DNA of 7,155 nucleotides from DATDRQ01 sp035291645 (GTDB taxonomy: Bacteria; Chloroflexota; Anaerolineae; Anaerolineales; UBA4823). The notes beneath the pieces are model-generated. The model saw only the letters and a program-made list of their open reading frames with translations, searched no databases and was not told the DNA's origin. Of the stretch, positions 1-6,641 are shown one piece after another. Both the position numbers and the translations under genes were made by a program. The number at the start of each line of letters is the position of its first letter. The first letter of the stretch is position 1. Where the stretch lies: NCBI GenBank assembly GCA_035291645.1, contig DATDRQ010000233.1:1-7155 (forward strand), in the 5' to 3' direction.

Positions 1-172
1 GGTTCGTGTCGATCTTTCCGGGATGACCGGCCCGATCGATGTGACCTGGTTCGATCCGCGCACCGGGGATACCCATGATGCGAACTCTGTCCAGGGAGGT
101 GGGGAGGGTTCGTTTACTTCACCATCGGATGAAGACTGGGTCCTGCGGTTGAACGGGACAATCTCGGGGTAG
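1..172 (+). CDS. C-terminal end of a DUF4038/collagen-binding-2 type glycoside-hydrolase-like protein (5' end outside window)
   Basis: The reading frame is open from base 2 to a TAG stop at 170-172 and encodes 56 residues; the start lies upstream of the window. The peptide begins VRVDLSGMTGPIDVTWFDPR and ends SDEDWVLRLNGTISG. The pattern of a V-D-L strand, then W-[FY]-[DN]-P-R-T-G, then F-T-x-P and D-W-V-L-x-L is what I know from the tail of the 'putative collagen-binding domain of a collagenase' family (Collagen_bind_2). That domain normally sits behind a DUF4038/apiosidase-like TIM-barrel domain in proteins that act on plant or surface polysaccharides. The catalytic part is not visible, so the activity is an inference. 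It ends about 195 bases before the next gene, has its own hairpin downstream, and is probably not co-transcribed with the following genes. Confidence 0.7.
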   Translation, partial: VRVDLSGMTGPIDVTWFDPRTGDTHDANSVQGGGEGSFTSPSDEDWVLRLNGTISG

Positions 173-194
173 GTTTCTTTAACAGGATTAAACA

Positions 195-215
195 GGCGAG
201 TCTCATAGACTTGCC
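195..215 (+). terminator. Hairpin after the first gene, possible terminator without a T-run
   Basis: Bases 195-203 pair with 207-215 in a 9-bp stem (GGCGAGTCT with AGACTTGCC, one G-U wobble) around a CAT triloop. It starts 23 bases after the stop codon at 172. A second, weaker hairpin follows at 215-234 (AGGT/ACCT core, loop GATG). It shares base 215 with the first, so the two abut rather than stack freely. No run of T follows either, so this is not a classic intrinsic terminator; it may be a processing or 3'-end-protecting structure. Confidence 0.3.
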
Positions 216-275
216 AGCAGGTGATGACCTACTGAGTTTGTGATTTCTGGCCCGGATCAGCTTCACAGGAGAGCA

Positions 276-284
276 TGTTATAAT
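276..284 (+). promoter_or_regulatory. Extended -10 promoter element upstream of the YdjM-type gene
   Basis: TGTTATAAT at 276-284 is a perfect match to the extended -10 form TGnTATAAT used by the main sigma factor. No good -35 hexamer lies 16-18 bases upstream (the bases there read ATCAGC), which is acceptable for an extended -10 promoter. Transcription would start near 291 and give a leader of about 77 bases before the GTG at 368. The assignment rests on the motif alone. Confidence 0.55.
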
Positions 285-367
285 CGCCCGGTCAGCAGGT
301 ATACCGGGAAGCGGCTCAAACTAGCTCCAGACGGTGTTTATCGTCGTTTTATCCGTGAGGCAGGTCC

Positions 368-928
368 GTGCCATCGCCAATCGTCCATTCAGCCGCCGGT
401 TACGTCATTTATCGGTTCTCTAAGAGAAATCTGCCGGAGGTTTGGAAGAAGCGAGCCGGTCCTGTCTCCTTTCTGCTGATCCTCACATTGATCTTTTCGA
501 TGATGCCCGACCTGGATGCGATAGCCGGGTTGATCACGGGCGATTTCGGAAAATATCACAACAATGGCACGCACAGCCTGATTGTTGGTCTTCTGGTAGC
601 TGTTACCATCGCGCTTGCCTTGAGTCGGAAACGCCGGGTGGAATTCTTGCCCTGGTTTTTAATCGTTTTTTTCAGCTACGGTTCGCACATCCTGCTGGAT
701 TTCTTCACCTGGGGTGGGCGCGGGGTAATGCTTTTCTGGCCTCTCTCCAGCGAAAGATACCAGTCTGGCGTGTCGCTATTCTATGGAGTGCGCTGGGGAG
801 ATGGTTTGTTTTCGATCAATCACCTTTGGACTCTGGCCACAGAGGTCACCTTCGTCCTGCTTCTTCTTCTGGGTGTATATCTGGCAGAAATCAGGACTCG
901 CCGGGTTTCCGACCGAGAGAACACCTAG
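368..928 (+). CDS. YdjM-type membrane-bound metal-dependent hydrolase family protein
   Basis: This 186-residue integral membrane protein resembles the YdjM/LexA-binding, inner membrane-bound 'metal-dependent hydrolase' family. Visible hallmarks are the N-terminal MPSPIVHSAAGY with His7, the PDLD motif (Asp48, Asp50), H64-NNG-T68-H69-S (a variant of the usual HRGxTHS), SHILLDFFT with His107 and Asp111, and LFWPLS at about 122-127. These His and Asp residues are the likely metal ligands. Hydrophobic stretches near 34-46, 71-86, 93-112 and 157-173 suggest four membrane segments. Translation starts at GTG; GAGG at 357-360, seven bases upstream, fits as the ribosome binding site, and the family normally begins MPxxxH, which supports this start. 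The biochemical substrate of this family is not established; members often sit near lipid or envelope genes, as here. It may be transcribed alone from the extended -10 element upstream. Confidence 0.85.
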   Translation: MPSPIVHSAAGYVIYRFSKRNLPEVWKKRAGPVSFLLILTLIFSMMPDLDAIAGLITGDFGKYHNNGTHSLIVGLLVAVTIALALSRKRRVEFLPWFLIVFFSYGSHILLDFFTWGGRGVMLFWPLSSERYQSGVSLFYGVRWGDGLFSINHLWTLATEVTFVLLLLLGVYLAEIRTRRVSDRENT

Positions 929-933
929 TTTTC

Positions 934-962
934 CTGACCAGGTGGGGGAAGAGAAATATATT
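934..962 (+). promoter_or_regulatory. Candidate promoter for the glycosyltransferase operon
   Basis: CTGACC at 934-939 (four of six to TTGACA) and TATATT at 957-962 (five of six to TATAAT) are separated by an ideal 17 bases. Transcription would begin around 969, some 70 bases before the ATG at 1041. It lies just after the stop of the YdjM-type gene, so the operon could also be reached by read-through. The call is by motif only and the region is A+T-rich, where chance matches are common. Confidence 0.35.
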
Positions 963-1040
963 TTCATGCCAGGATGGTAGAAACAATCTGGCCATTGTGA
1001 TATCCTGTCATCCTATCCCGGTTTTCCTGTCGATATTCGT

Positions 1041-2477
1041 ATGAACAACCGAACCTGGCCCAGAATAAGCGAGCTTACTCGCCAGCCCTATACTCCGCTC
1101 CTGCTCATGGGAGTGATCACGCTATTTGCAACCGTGCTTCGTTTTTATAAATTAGGCGAATGGAGCTTCTGGTACGATGAAATCTTTACGCTGCGCAGCC
1201 TCGGCTCGCTGTCCGGGTTGCCCATTCTAGGCCAGCGACTTTCCTTCGTTCTCACCTATTTCGCAGTTGAAGAGTTAGGCATCAGCGAGTGGAGCGCCAG
1301 GCTGGTGCCAGCCCTGATCGGCATCCTTACCATCGTTATCTTATACTTCCCCATTAAAAGCATCTTTGGGACGTTTGTGGCGCTGTTCTCCAGCGCCCTG
1401 CTGGCGGTGGCACCCTGGCATGTCTACTGGTCTCAGAATGCCCGCTTCTACACAGCCCTGCTTCTTTTCTACACCCTGGCGCTGATCTTTTTATACCTGG
1501 GTTTCGAGAAAGATCGACCGCTCTATTTAATCTTAGGGCTGCTTTTCTTTACATTATCCGTACGGGAGCGCCTGTTCGCCTTCTTTCTCGTCCCGGTCAT
1601 CGCTGGCTATGTGTTCTTCCTGTGGGTGCTCCCCTTCCAGAAACCAGCCGGGCTGCGCTGGCGCAACCTGCTCTTGCTCATTATCCCGAGTCTACTCGGG
1701 GGTATATATTATTCCCTGAGATACATCCGCGATCCGTCCCTGTGGAGCTCCGGTTTCGGTTGGTTAAACAATAACCCTTTTTGGCTCCTCTCTGGGATAA
1801 CCTTTTATATTGGTCTTCCGATCATCTGTATCGGAATGGTGGGAGGCATCCTTCTTTTACTGCAGCGTAGCCGGGTCGGGCTCCTGCTGGTGTTAGCCGC
1901 GGTGGTCCCCATCCTGGCGATGATGGCGATCTCTCTCGTACAGTATGCGGCTAACCGCTATGCTTTTATCACCCTGACCAGCTGGATCATCCTGGCGGCG
2001 GTCGCTGTCCGTGAGCTTTTCCTTCGGACGCGGGGCGAAGCCCGCCTGGTGGCCGTGGGAGTCGTGCTCATCTTGCTGATCGTACCATTAAGTGAGAATG
2101 CGCTTTACTATCAGTACCAGTCCGGTAACCGGGATAATTGGAAGGCAGCTTATGCCTTTATAAGGGACAGTAAAGAACCTGGTGACCTCGTCATCGCCTC
2201 CGAACCGTTGCTAGGGGATTATTACCTTAAAGATAAAGTGACCAGGAATATTTTTGGCGTAAATCCGGAACAGCTGGCTTTGGAAGGGAAAAGGATCTGG
2301 TTTGTAGTGGACAATAATGTAGGGGATAAGTACCCCGAGAAAATGAAGTGGATTAAAGAAAACAGCCAGCTGATTGAAGTCTACGACGTACACGTGCGGG
2401 CCAGAAACTTCATCTTGCGGGTGTATCTGTTCGATCCGGCCGACCCTGGGCTGTCGTTGAAGCGAGGGGCCCGGTAA
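1041..2477 (+). CDS. GT-C membrane glycosyltransferase, PMT/ArnT-like (GT39-type)
   Basis: This 478-residue polytopic membrane protein would transfer a sugar from a polyprenyl-phosphate donor to an acceptor on the outer face of the cytoplasmic membrane. After the first membrane helix (about 19-35) comes FWYDEIFTL with the Asp46-Glu47 pair typical of the catalytic first extracytoplasmic loop in this superfamily. WSARLVPALIG (84-94) and SQNARFYTALL (131-141) match the conserved loop and helix segments. Further helices run to about residue 350. The tail (about 352-465, including NRDNWKAAYAFIRD) is a soluble extracytoplasmic domain common in bacterial members. Sugar and acceptor cannot be read from sequence. 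No in-frame ATG, GTG or TTG exists between a TAG at 978-980 and this ATG. No clear Shine-Dalgarno sequence precedes it, the only gene here of which that is true. It is the first gene of a three-gene unit, 3 bases before the next start. Confidence 0.88.
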   Translation: MNNRTWPRISELTRQPYTPLLLMGVITLFATVLRFYKLGEWSFWYDEIFTLRSLGSLSGLPILGQRLSFVLTYFAVEELGISEWSARLVPALIGILTIVILYFPIKSIFGTFVALFSSALLAVAPWHVYWSQNARFYTALLLFYTLALIFLYLGFEKDRPLYLILGLLFFTLSVRERLFAFFLVPVIAGYVFFLWVLPFQKPAGLRWRNLLLLIIPSLLGGIYYSLRYIRDPSLWSSGFGWLNNNPFWLLSGITFYIGLPIICIGMVGGILLLLQRSRVGLLLVLAAVVPILAMMAISLVQYAANRYAFITLTSWIILAAVAVRELFLRTRGEARLVAVGVVLILLIVPLSENALYYQYQSGNRDNWKAAYAFIRDSKEPGDLVIASEPLLGDYYLKDKVTRNIFGVNPEQLALEGKRIWFVVDNNVGDKYPEKMKWIKENSQLIEVYDVHVRARNFILRVYLFDPADPGLSLKRGAR

Positions 2478-2480
2478 CTG

Positions 2481-3746
2481 ATGTACATCCTGTTCCTGAC
2501 CCAGATCGTCCCCTACCCGCCGGACGCCGGCCCGAAGGTGAAGACCTGGCATGTGCTCCGTTATCTGGCCGGGCAAGGTCACCGGGTGACCCTGGCAACC
2601 TTCGTGCGGCCTGAAGAACAACCTTATATCGAAACCCTGCGGGAGATCAGCCAGCAGGTATATAGCGTGCCGATCCAGCGTTCCCGCTTTGCAGATATCG
2701 GCTACTGGTTGCGCAGCTACTTGACCGGGCGGCCGTTTCTGATCGAGCGTGATGACCTGGCCGCGATGCGCGCTCTGGTCAAGCAGATCCTGGAGACAGA
2801 AGCTGTGGATGCCGTGCACGCCGATCAGCTTTCGATGGCCCAGTTCGTCCTGGATCTGAAATCAGGTGGGGATCATCCCACCCCCATGCTCGTGTTCGAC
2901 GCCCACAACGCCGTTTGGACCATCATGGACCGCATGCGCCAGACCGCTCCCTGGTACCTGCGACCGGTAATTGCCCTGGAAGCGCAACGCACGAAACGCT
3001 TCGAGGGCAGGGTGCTCGAACAGTTCGACCATACTTTGGCGGTCGCCGAGCCTGATCGCCTGGCGCTCCTGGAAGCCTGGGAGAGCAGTCCGGATGGGCG
3101 TTCGAAGAAAACGCCCGCGCTCACCGTGGTCCCGATCGCCGTGGATACCGAACAGCTGCGGCCAGTCAAGCGCTGCCCGGACTCGCTAAACATCCTGACC
3201 ATGGGGACTTTGCACTACCCACCCAATGCCGACGGGATCCGCTGGTTCGCCCGTCAAGTGTTTCCACTCATCCATGCAGAGCTGCCTTCGGCGAACCTGA
3301 CCATTATCGGGAAGAACCCTCCGGCGGATTTTTTTCAGATCCAGGCCCAAGATCCGCAGACCATAACGGTTACCGGGTATGTTCCCGATCTCACCCCATA
3401 CCTGGAGCAGGCGGCGGTCATGGTGGTTGCCGTCAGGGCAGGGGGCGGCATGCGCGTGCGCATCCTGGAAGCCTTCTCCCGAGGGGTGCCGGTCGTGACC
3501 ACCACGGTCGGATTGGAAGGCATCGCTGCCGAACCCGGCCAGGATGTCCTGGTGGCTGACAGCCCGCAGGATTTTGCCCGGGAAACCCTGCGGCTGCTAC
3601 GCGATCCTGCCTTGCAAGCTGCTCTTTCCGAGAATGGACGCCTCCTGGTCGAGAGAATGTATGACTGGCGGATCGTCCTGGATAAGATGAACCAGATCTA
3701 CTCATCCCCGATGGCCAAAAAAGCCGCTGAGAGGCTCCCCGCGTGA
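2481..3746 (+). CDS. GT4-type (GT-B fold) glycosyltransferase
   Basis: This 421-residue soluble protein has the two Rossmann-like halves of a GT-B enzyme. The N-terminal half opens with a strand and PYPPDAGPKVKTWHVLRYLA (11-30), and FDAHNAVW lies at 139-146. The C-terminal donor-binding half holds GTLHYPPNADGIRWF (242-256), TVTGYVPDLTPYL (297-308) and GGGMRVRILEAFSRGVPVV (321-339). The last block is the nucleotide-sugar binding segment of GT4, with Glu330 as the usual conserved acid. The start YPPDxGxK and the GTLxYxPNxDGIxWF block resemble the exosortase-A-associated transferase family (TIGR03087) and relatives. It should act in the cytoplasm on a nucleotide sugar; the product is unknown. 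GAGGGG at 2464-2469, 11 bases upstream, serves the ATG. The 3-base gap before it and the 4-base overlap (GTGA) after it show translational coupling within the operon. Confidence 0.9.
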   Translation: MYILFLTQIVPYPPDAGPKVKTWHVLRYLAGQGHRVTLATFVRPEEQPYIETLREISQQVYSVPIQRSRFADIGYWLRSYLTGRPFLIERDDLAAMRALVKQILETEAVDAVHADQLSMAQFVLDLKSGGDHPTPMLVFDAHNAVWTIMDRMRQTAPWYLRPVIALEAQRTKRFEGRVLEQFDHTLAVAEPDRLALLEAWESSPDGRSKKTPALTVVPIAVDTEQLRPVKRCPDSLNILTMGTLHYPPNADGIRWFARQVFPLIHAELPSANLTIIGKNPPADFFQIQAQDPQTITVTGYVPDLTPYLEQAAVMVVAVRAGGGMRVRILEAFSRGVPVVTTTVGLEGIAAEPGQDVLVADSPQDFARETLRLLRDPALQAALSENGRLLVERMYDWRIVLDKMNQIYSSPMAKKAAERLPA

Positions 3747-5047
3747 CCAATCGTCAAAAACAGGCGCTGATCGCCATCCTGGTGGTCTCCGTTTCCCTCC
3801 GCGTGCTGGCCGCGCTATATCTGGGGAACGAGGTCAAGGAACTTCCCGGCACCTTCGACCAGATTTCCTACAACCTGTTGGCCCAGCGGGTGTTGGACGG
3901 GCATGGTTTTACCTTTGGTACGACCTGGTGGCCGGCGACGCAGGCCGGCGCCCCCACCGCCCATTGGAGCTACCTGTATACCGGCTACTTGATGCTGGTT
4001 TATGCGCTATTCGCGAAGAGCGCTCTGGCAGCCCGGGTCATCCAGGCGGTGCTCACCGGCATCGCCCACCCTTTCTTGGCTTACCTGATCGGGAGGGAAG
4101 TATTCAATCCAGTGACCGGGTTAGTTGCTGCAGCCCTGACAGCGATTTACACTTATTTTGTGTATTATTCTGCCGCTCTGATGACGGAGCCTTTCTACCT
4201 GGTGTTGATCTTATTAAGCCTTTGGCTTGCCATCCGGTTAGCCCGTTCGGGTGCAGACCCGGGGGAAGCAGGTGAATCGAAATGGAAACTGGGTCTTCTC
4301 CTGGGGCTAAGCCTGGGAGCGGTCGTGCTTCTGCGCCAGCTGTTCGTCCTGATCATTCCCTTTATCTTCCTGTGGGTCTGGTGGGCGAGCCGCAGGAAGC
4401 AGTTTGGGCCGCTGCTTCTGGCTGGCTGCGTCATTGTTGCCGTGATCCTGCCCTTCACGCTCTTCAACTACCTGCGCTTCGATCGCTTCGTGCTGGTAAA
4501 TACCAACGCCGGGTATGCCTTCTTCTGGGCGAACCACCCGATCTACGGGACGCACTTCGTGCCGATCCTAACCGCCTGGATGGGCACCTACCAGGACCTG
4601 ATCCCAACCGGGCTGCTCACGCTGGACGAGGCCGCCCTGGACCAGGCGCTGTTCCGCCTGGGGATCGGATTCATCCTACAAGATCCGGTTCGGTACCTCT
4701 ACCTATCAATAAGCCGCGTACCGGTGTACTTCATGTTCTGGCCATCGGCTGGTTCGTCTCCGCTAAGCAACATTGCCCGGGTTGGCGGCTTCGGCCTGCT
4801 CCTGCCTTTCATGCTTTACGGGTTATACCGCGCGGCTGTCTCCTCCAGGCGTTCTTACCTGGAGCAGCCGGTGGTGCTGCTTTACCTGTTTATTGGCATC
4901 TATACCGCGATTCACCTGCTCTCCTGGGCGCTGATTCGCTACCGCCTTCCAGTGGATGCGGTGTTAGCCCTGTTTGCAGGGCTGGCCTGCGTGGATATTG
5001 CTGAACGCATTCCAGCCTTGGGAAGGAGGGTGCGCCCGGTGGTTTGA
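3743..5047 (+). CDS. Second GT-C membrane glycosyltransferase, PMT_2-like
   Basis: This 434-residue polytopic protein is a distant relative of the first gene of the operon but of a different subgroup. After helix one (about 8-27) comes TFDQISYNLLAQRVLDGHGF (37-56), where Asp39 holds the catalytic-loop position and is followed by Gln rather than Glu. ALMTEPFY (145-152) supplies the second acidic position (Glu149), and NAGYAFFWANHP (255-266) is typical of an extracytoplasmic loop in the subgroup. The C-terminus has the usual RYRLPVD helix entry (near 4937-4957). It should use a polyprenyl-phosphate sugar outside the membrane; substrates are unknown. The GTG start overlaps the preceding TGA (GTGA, 3743-3746), and TGAGAGG at 3728-3734 gives a good ribosome binding site 8 bases upstream. 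It lacks the long soluble tail of the other GT-C enzyme. Confidence 0.86.
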   Translation: MTNRQKQALIAILVVSVSLRVLAALYLGNEVKELPGTFDQISYNLLAQRVLDGHGFTFGTTWWPATQAGAPTAHWSYLYTGYLMLVYALFAKSALAARVIQAVLTGIAHPFLAYLIGREVFNPVTGLVAAALTAIYTYFVYYSAALMTEPFYLVLILLSLWLAIRLARSGADPGEAGESKWKLGLLLGLSLGAVVLLRQLFVLIIPFIFLWVWWASRRKQFGPLLLAGCVIVAVILPFTLFNYLRFDRFVLVNTNAGYAFFWANHPIYGTHFVPILTAWMGTYQDLIPTGLLTLDEAALDQALFRLGIGFILQDPVRYLYLSISRVPVYFMFWPSAGSSPLSNIARVGGFGLLLPFMLYGLYRAAVSSRRSYLEQPVVLLYLFIGIYTAIHLLSWALIRYRLPVDAVLALFAGLACVDIAERIPALGRRVRPVV

Positions 5048-5150
5048 TCGATCCCGGAGCAGGGCACTCGCCGCGCAAATCAGTTCTACGCATCCTGTAA
5101 CAGAATATCGCCAGAGACGTTTTATTTAGATAGGATCGTCATTCTTTACC

Positions 5151-5158
5151 AGAAAGGA
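5151..5158 (+). promoter_or_regulatory. Ribosome binding site of the first LamG gene
   Basis: AGAAAGGA ends seven bases before the ATG at 5166. The same 11 bases CCAGAAAGGAT occur at 5149-5159 and, before the paralogous gene, at 6642-6652, with the same spacing to the start. The rest of the 118-base spacer (5048-5165) is A+T-rich near 5120-5136 (TTTATTTAGATAGGAT), where a promoter could lie, but I see no convincing -35/-10 pair. Confidence 0.7.
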
Positions 5159-5165
5159 TAGTTCC

Positions 5166-6473
5166 ATGAATTACATCAAGGGGAATCCCATCTATCGCTC
5201 TTCACTCTATATCTTCCTCTTTGCGTTTGGGATTGTTTTAGCGACAGGCCCGGCCAGGGCGGAAGGTAACCGCTCTGCCCAGTCAGCTGATCCAGTGAAG
5301 CAAACCTGGTTCAGTCATCAAATAGATGAAATGACTCCGCCAGGGAGCGGTGAACTCGAGGAATACCAGCCGGAAAACAGCGATGCAGAAACGGGGGCTA
5401 TCGCAGTCTGTAACCCGGATATCCCAAACATGGTCGGCTACTGGCCGCTGGACGACCAGGATACTCCCGTAAATAACAAGCTCACGTTCGTGAATTACAT
5501 GGGCACCAGTAACGGGACCTGCACCATACCGGGCTGCCCGACCAGGTCTACTGGGAAAGTCAATGGGGCTTACACTTTCCTGCCTTACGACCCTTACGAC
5601 CTGGATCCCGACTTGCCCGACAAGATCGATGTGGCCAAGTTCCCAGCCCTGGAGTGGGCTAATGCTGACAGCTTCAGCTTCGAAACCTGGGTGAAGATCT
5701 CGGCCTCTACCAATTGTTCAGGCAATAAAGTCTTCATCGGCGAGCGTGGCGGTGGGGTCATGTCCATCTGGCTGGGCTGCGCAGGCGGCGCCAACCATGC
5801 CAGGTTCTCCGTACGAGACAATACCGGGGTAGGCACTATTTCAGTCGAAGGCACGACTGCCCTAAACGACGGTGACTGGCACCATGTAGTGGGTGTGCGG
5901 GATGCGGCCGCCGATAAACTGCACATCTACGTCGATGGATCCTTGGAAAAAAGCGTGAATGCCCTATTTACAGCCGGTTTCAAGAATAGCGCTGGATTGG
6001 GCATTGGCTACTTCAATACCGGCTTTCCCCCTTTCTACTACCTGCATGGAACGCTCGACGAGGTGGCAGTATACCAGCGCGCCCTTACCCTGGCCAACGT
6101 GAAAGCGCACTATAACGGGGGGGACGGTAAATCCTACTGCAGTCCCGGCCCGGTGGTGACGAACCCGGGCAACCGGACGAATAAGGAAAACGACGTCGTT
6201 TCGCTGCAGATCCAGGCGAACGACCAGGAAGATGGCACCTTGAATTTTTCCGCCCCCGGCCTGCCGCCGACCCTGGGCATAGGCAAGCTCAGCGGGTTGA
6301 TCAGCGGGCAGCTCACCTGTTCCGCTTCGACCGGCAGCCCCTACTCCGTCACGGTGACCGCCAAGAACATAACGACCGGCAAGAGCGGCAGCGCGGCTTT
6401 CTCCTGGACGGTCACAGACAACCCGGCCTGCGATGCCTTCTCGGGGGTATTCCTGCCGATCACCATCCGGTAG
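5166..6473 (+). CDS. Secreted LamG-domain protein with Ig-like domain and FLPITIR C-terminal tail
   Basis: This 435-residue protein is exported. Residues 1-32 form a signal peptide (basic start, hydrophobic YIFLFAFGIVLATG, cleavage likely after A30-R31-A32). A variable acidic linker (33-79) leads to a LamG/concanavalin-like lectin domain (about 88-318). Its marks are GYWPLDDQD, SFSFETWVKI, DGDWHHVVGVRD (236-247), YVDGS and LDEVAVYQRAL (297-307), as in the Laminin_G_3 family. Residues 328-417 look like a cadherin/He_PIG-type Ig-like domain with TNPGNRTNKENDVVSLQI and a final FSWTV strand. The mature part has eight cysteines (82, 119, 124, 184, 205, 325, 385, 422), suiting disulfides outside the cell. 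The chain ends VFLPITIR. LamG domains bind carbohydrate or protein, often with calcium; the ligand is unknown. No catalytic motif is seen. A paralogue begins 185 bases downstream. Confidence 0.85.
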   Translation: MNYIKGNPIYRSSLYIFLFAFGIVLATGPARAEGNRSAQSADPVKQTWFSHQIDEMTPPGSGELEEYQPENSDAETGAIAVCNPDIPNMVGYWPLDDQDTPVNNKLTFVNYMGTSNGTCTIPGCPTRSTGKVNGAYTFLPYDPYDLDPDLPDKIDVAKFPALEWANADSFSFETWVKISASTNCSGNKVFIGERGGGVMSIWLGCAGGANHARFSVRDNTGVGTISVEGTTALNDGDWHHVVGVRDAAADKLHIYVDGSLEKSVNALFTAGFKNSAGLGIGYFNTGFPPFYYLHGTLDEVAVYQRALTLANVKAHYNGGDGKSYCSPGPVVTNPGNRTNKENDVVSLQIQANDQEDGTLNFSAPGLPPTLGIGKLSGLISGQLTCSASTGSPYSVTVTAKNITTGKSGSAAFSWTVTDNPACDAFSGVFLPITIR

Positions 6474-6522
6474 GATCGAGGAAGTCCCGGTCGATCTACC
6501 AGGGGATCAGGATAATTGACAG

Positions 6523-6569
6523 CTGTGAGGCCGGTCTGGCCGATTGGTTCGCGCCAACCGGCCTCGCAG
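6523..6569 (+). terminator. Long hairpin between the two LamG genes, possible terminator
   Basis: CTGTGAGGCCGGT (6523-6535) pairs with ACCGGCCTCGCAG (6557-6569) over 13 bp with one G-U wobble, and TGGC/GCCA (6537-6540 with 6553-6556) extends the stem past a one-base bulge. The loop is capped near ATTGGTT. It begins 50 bases after the stop at 6473. No T-run follows (the next bases are TACAACATAC), so intrinsic termination is not proven; mRNA end protection or attenuation before the second gene are alternatives. A smaller 6-bp pairing, GATCGA/TCGATC (6474-6479 with 6491-6496), sits right after the stop. Confidence 0.4.
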
Positions 6570-6641
6570 TACAACATACTTGTCAGCCCGTAACATAAAT
6601 CTGCCTGTAACGTTGTAGTTAAGGAATTCCATCACTTTCCT

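Noticed and set aside
240..479. 79-residue open frame starting in the spacer before the YdjM-type gene
   Set aside because: It covers the extended -10 element, has no ribosome binding site and runs out of frame into the real gene.
442..1044. 200-residue open frame on the + strand over the YdjM-type gene
   Set aside because: It overlaps a gene with clear family motifs in another frame, and its protein has no recognisable domain and a composition typical of an out-of-frame shadow.
2211..2819. 202-residue open frame on the - strand
   Set aside because: It lies antisense across the end of the GT-C gene and the start of the GT4 gene, both well supported; no motif is visible in it.
4282..5004. 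240-residue open frame on the + strand inside the second GT-C gene
   Set aside because: Rich in Arg, Pro, Ala and Gly without membrane segments or motifs; a G+C-driven shadow of the GT-C frame.
6516..6521. Perfect TTGACA hexamer upstream of the second LamG gene
   Set aside because: No -10-like hexamer follows at 16-18 bases; that position falls inside the hairpin and reads GCCGAT.
6588..6611. Two CYGTAAC heptamers 17 bases apart before the second LamG gene, with one CTGTAAC at 5095-5101 before the first
   Set aside because: They could be operator half-sites, but the pair is not present before the first copy, the distance to the starts differs (71 and 54 bases), and seven bases are too short to trust.
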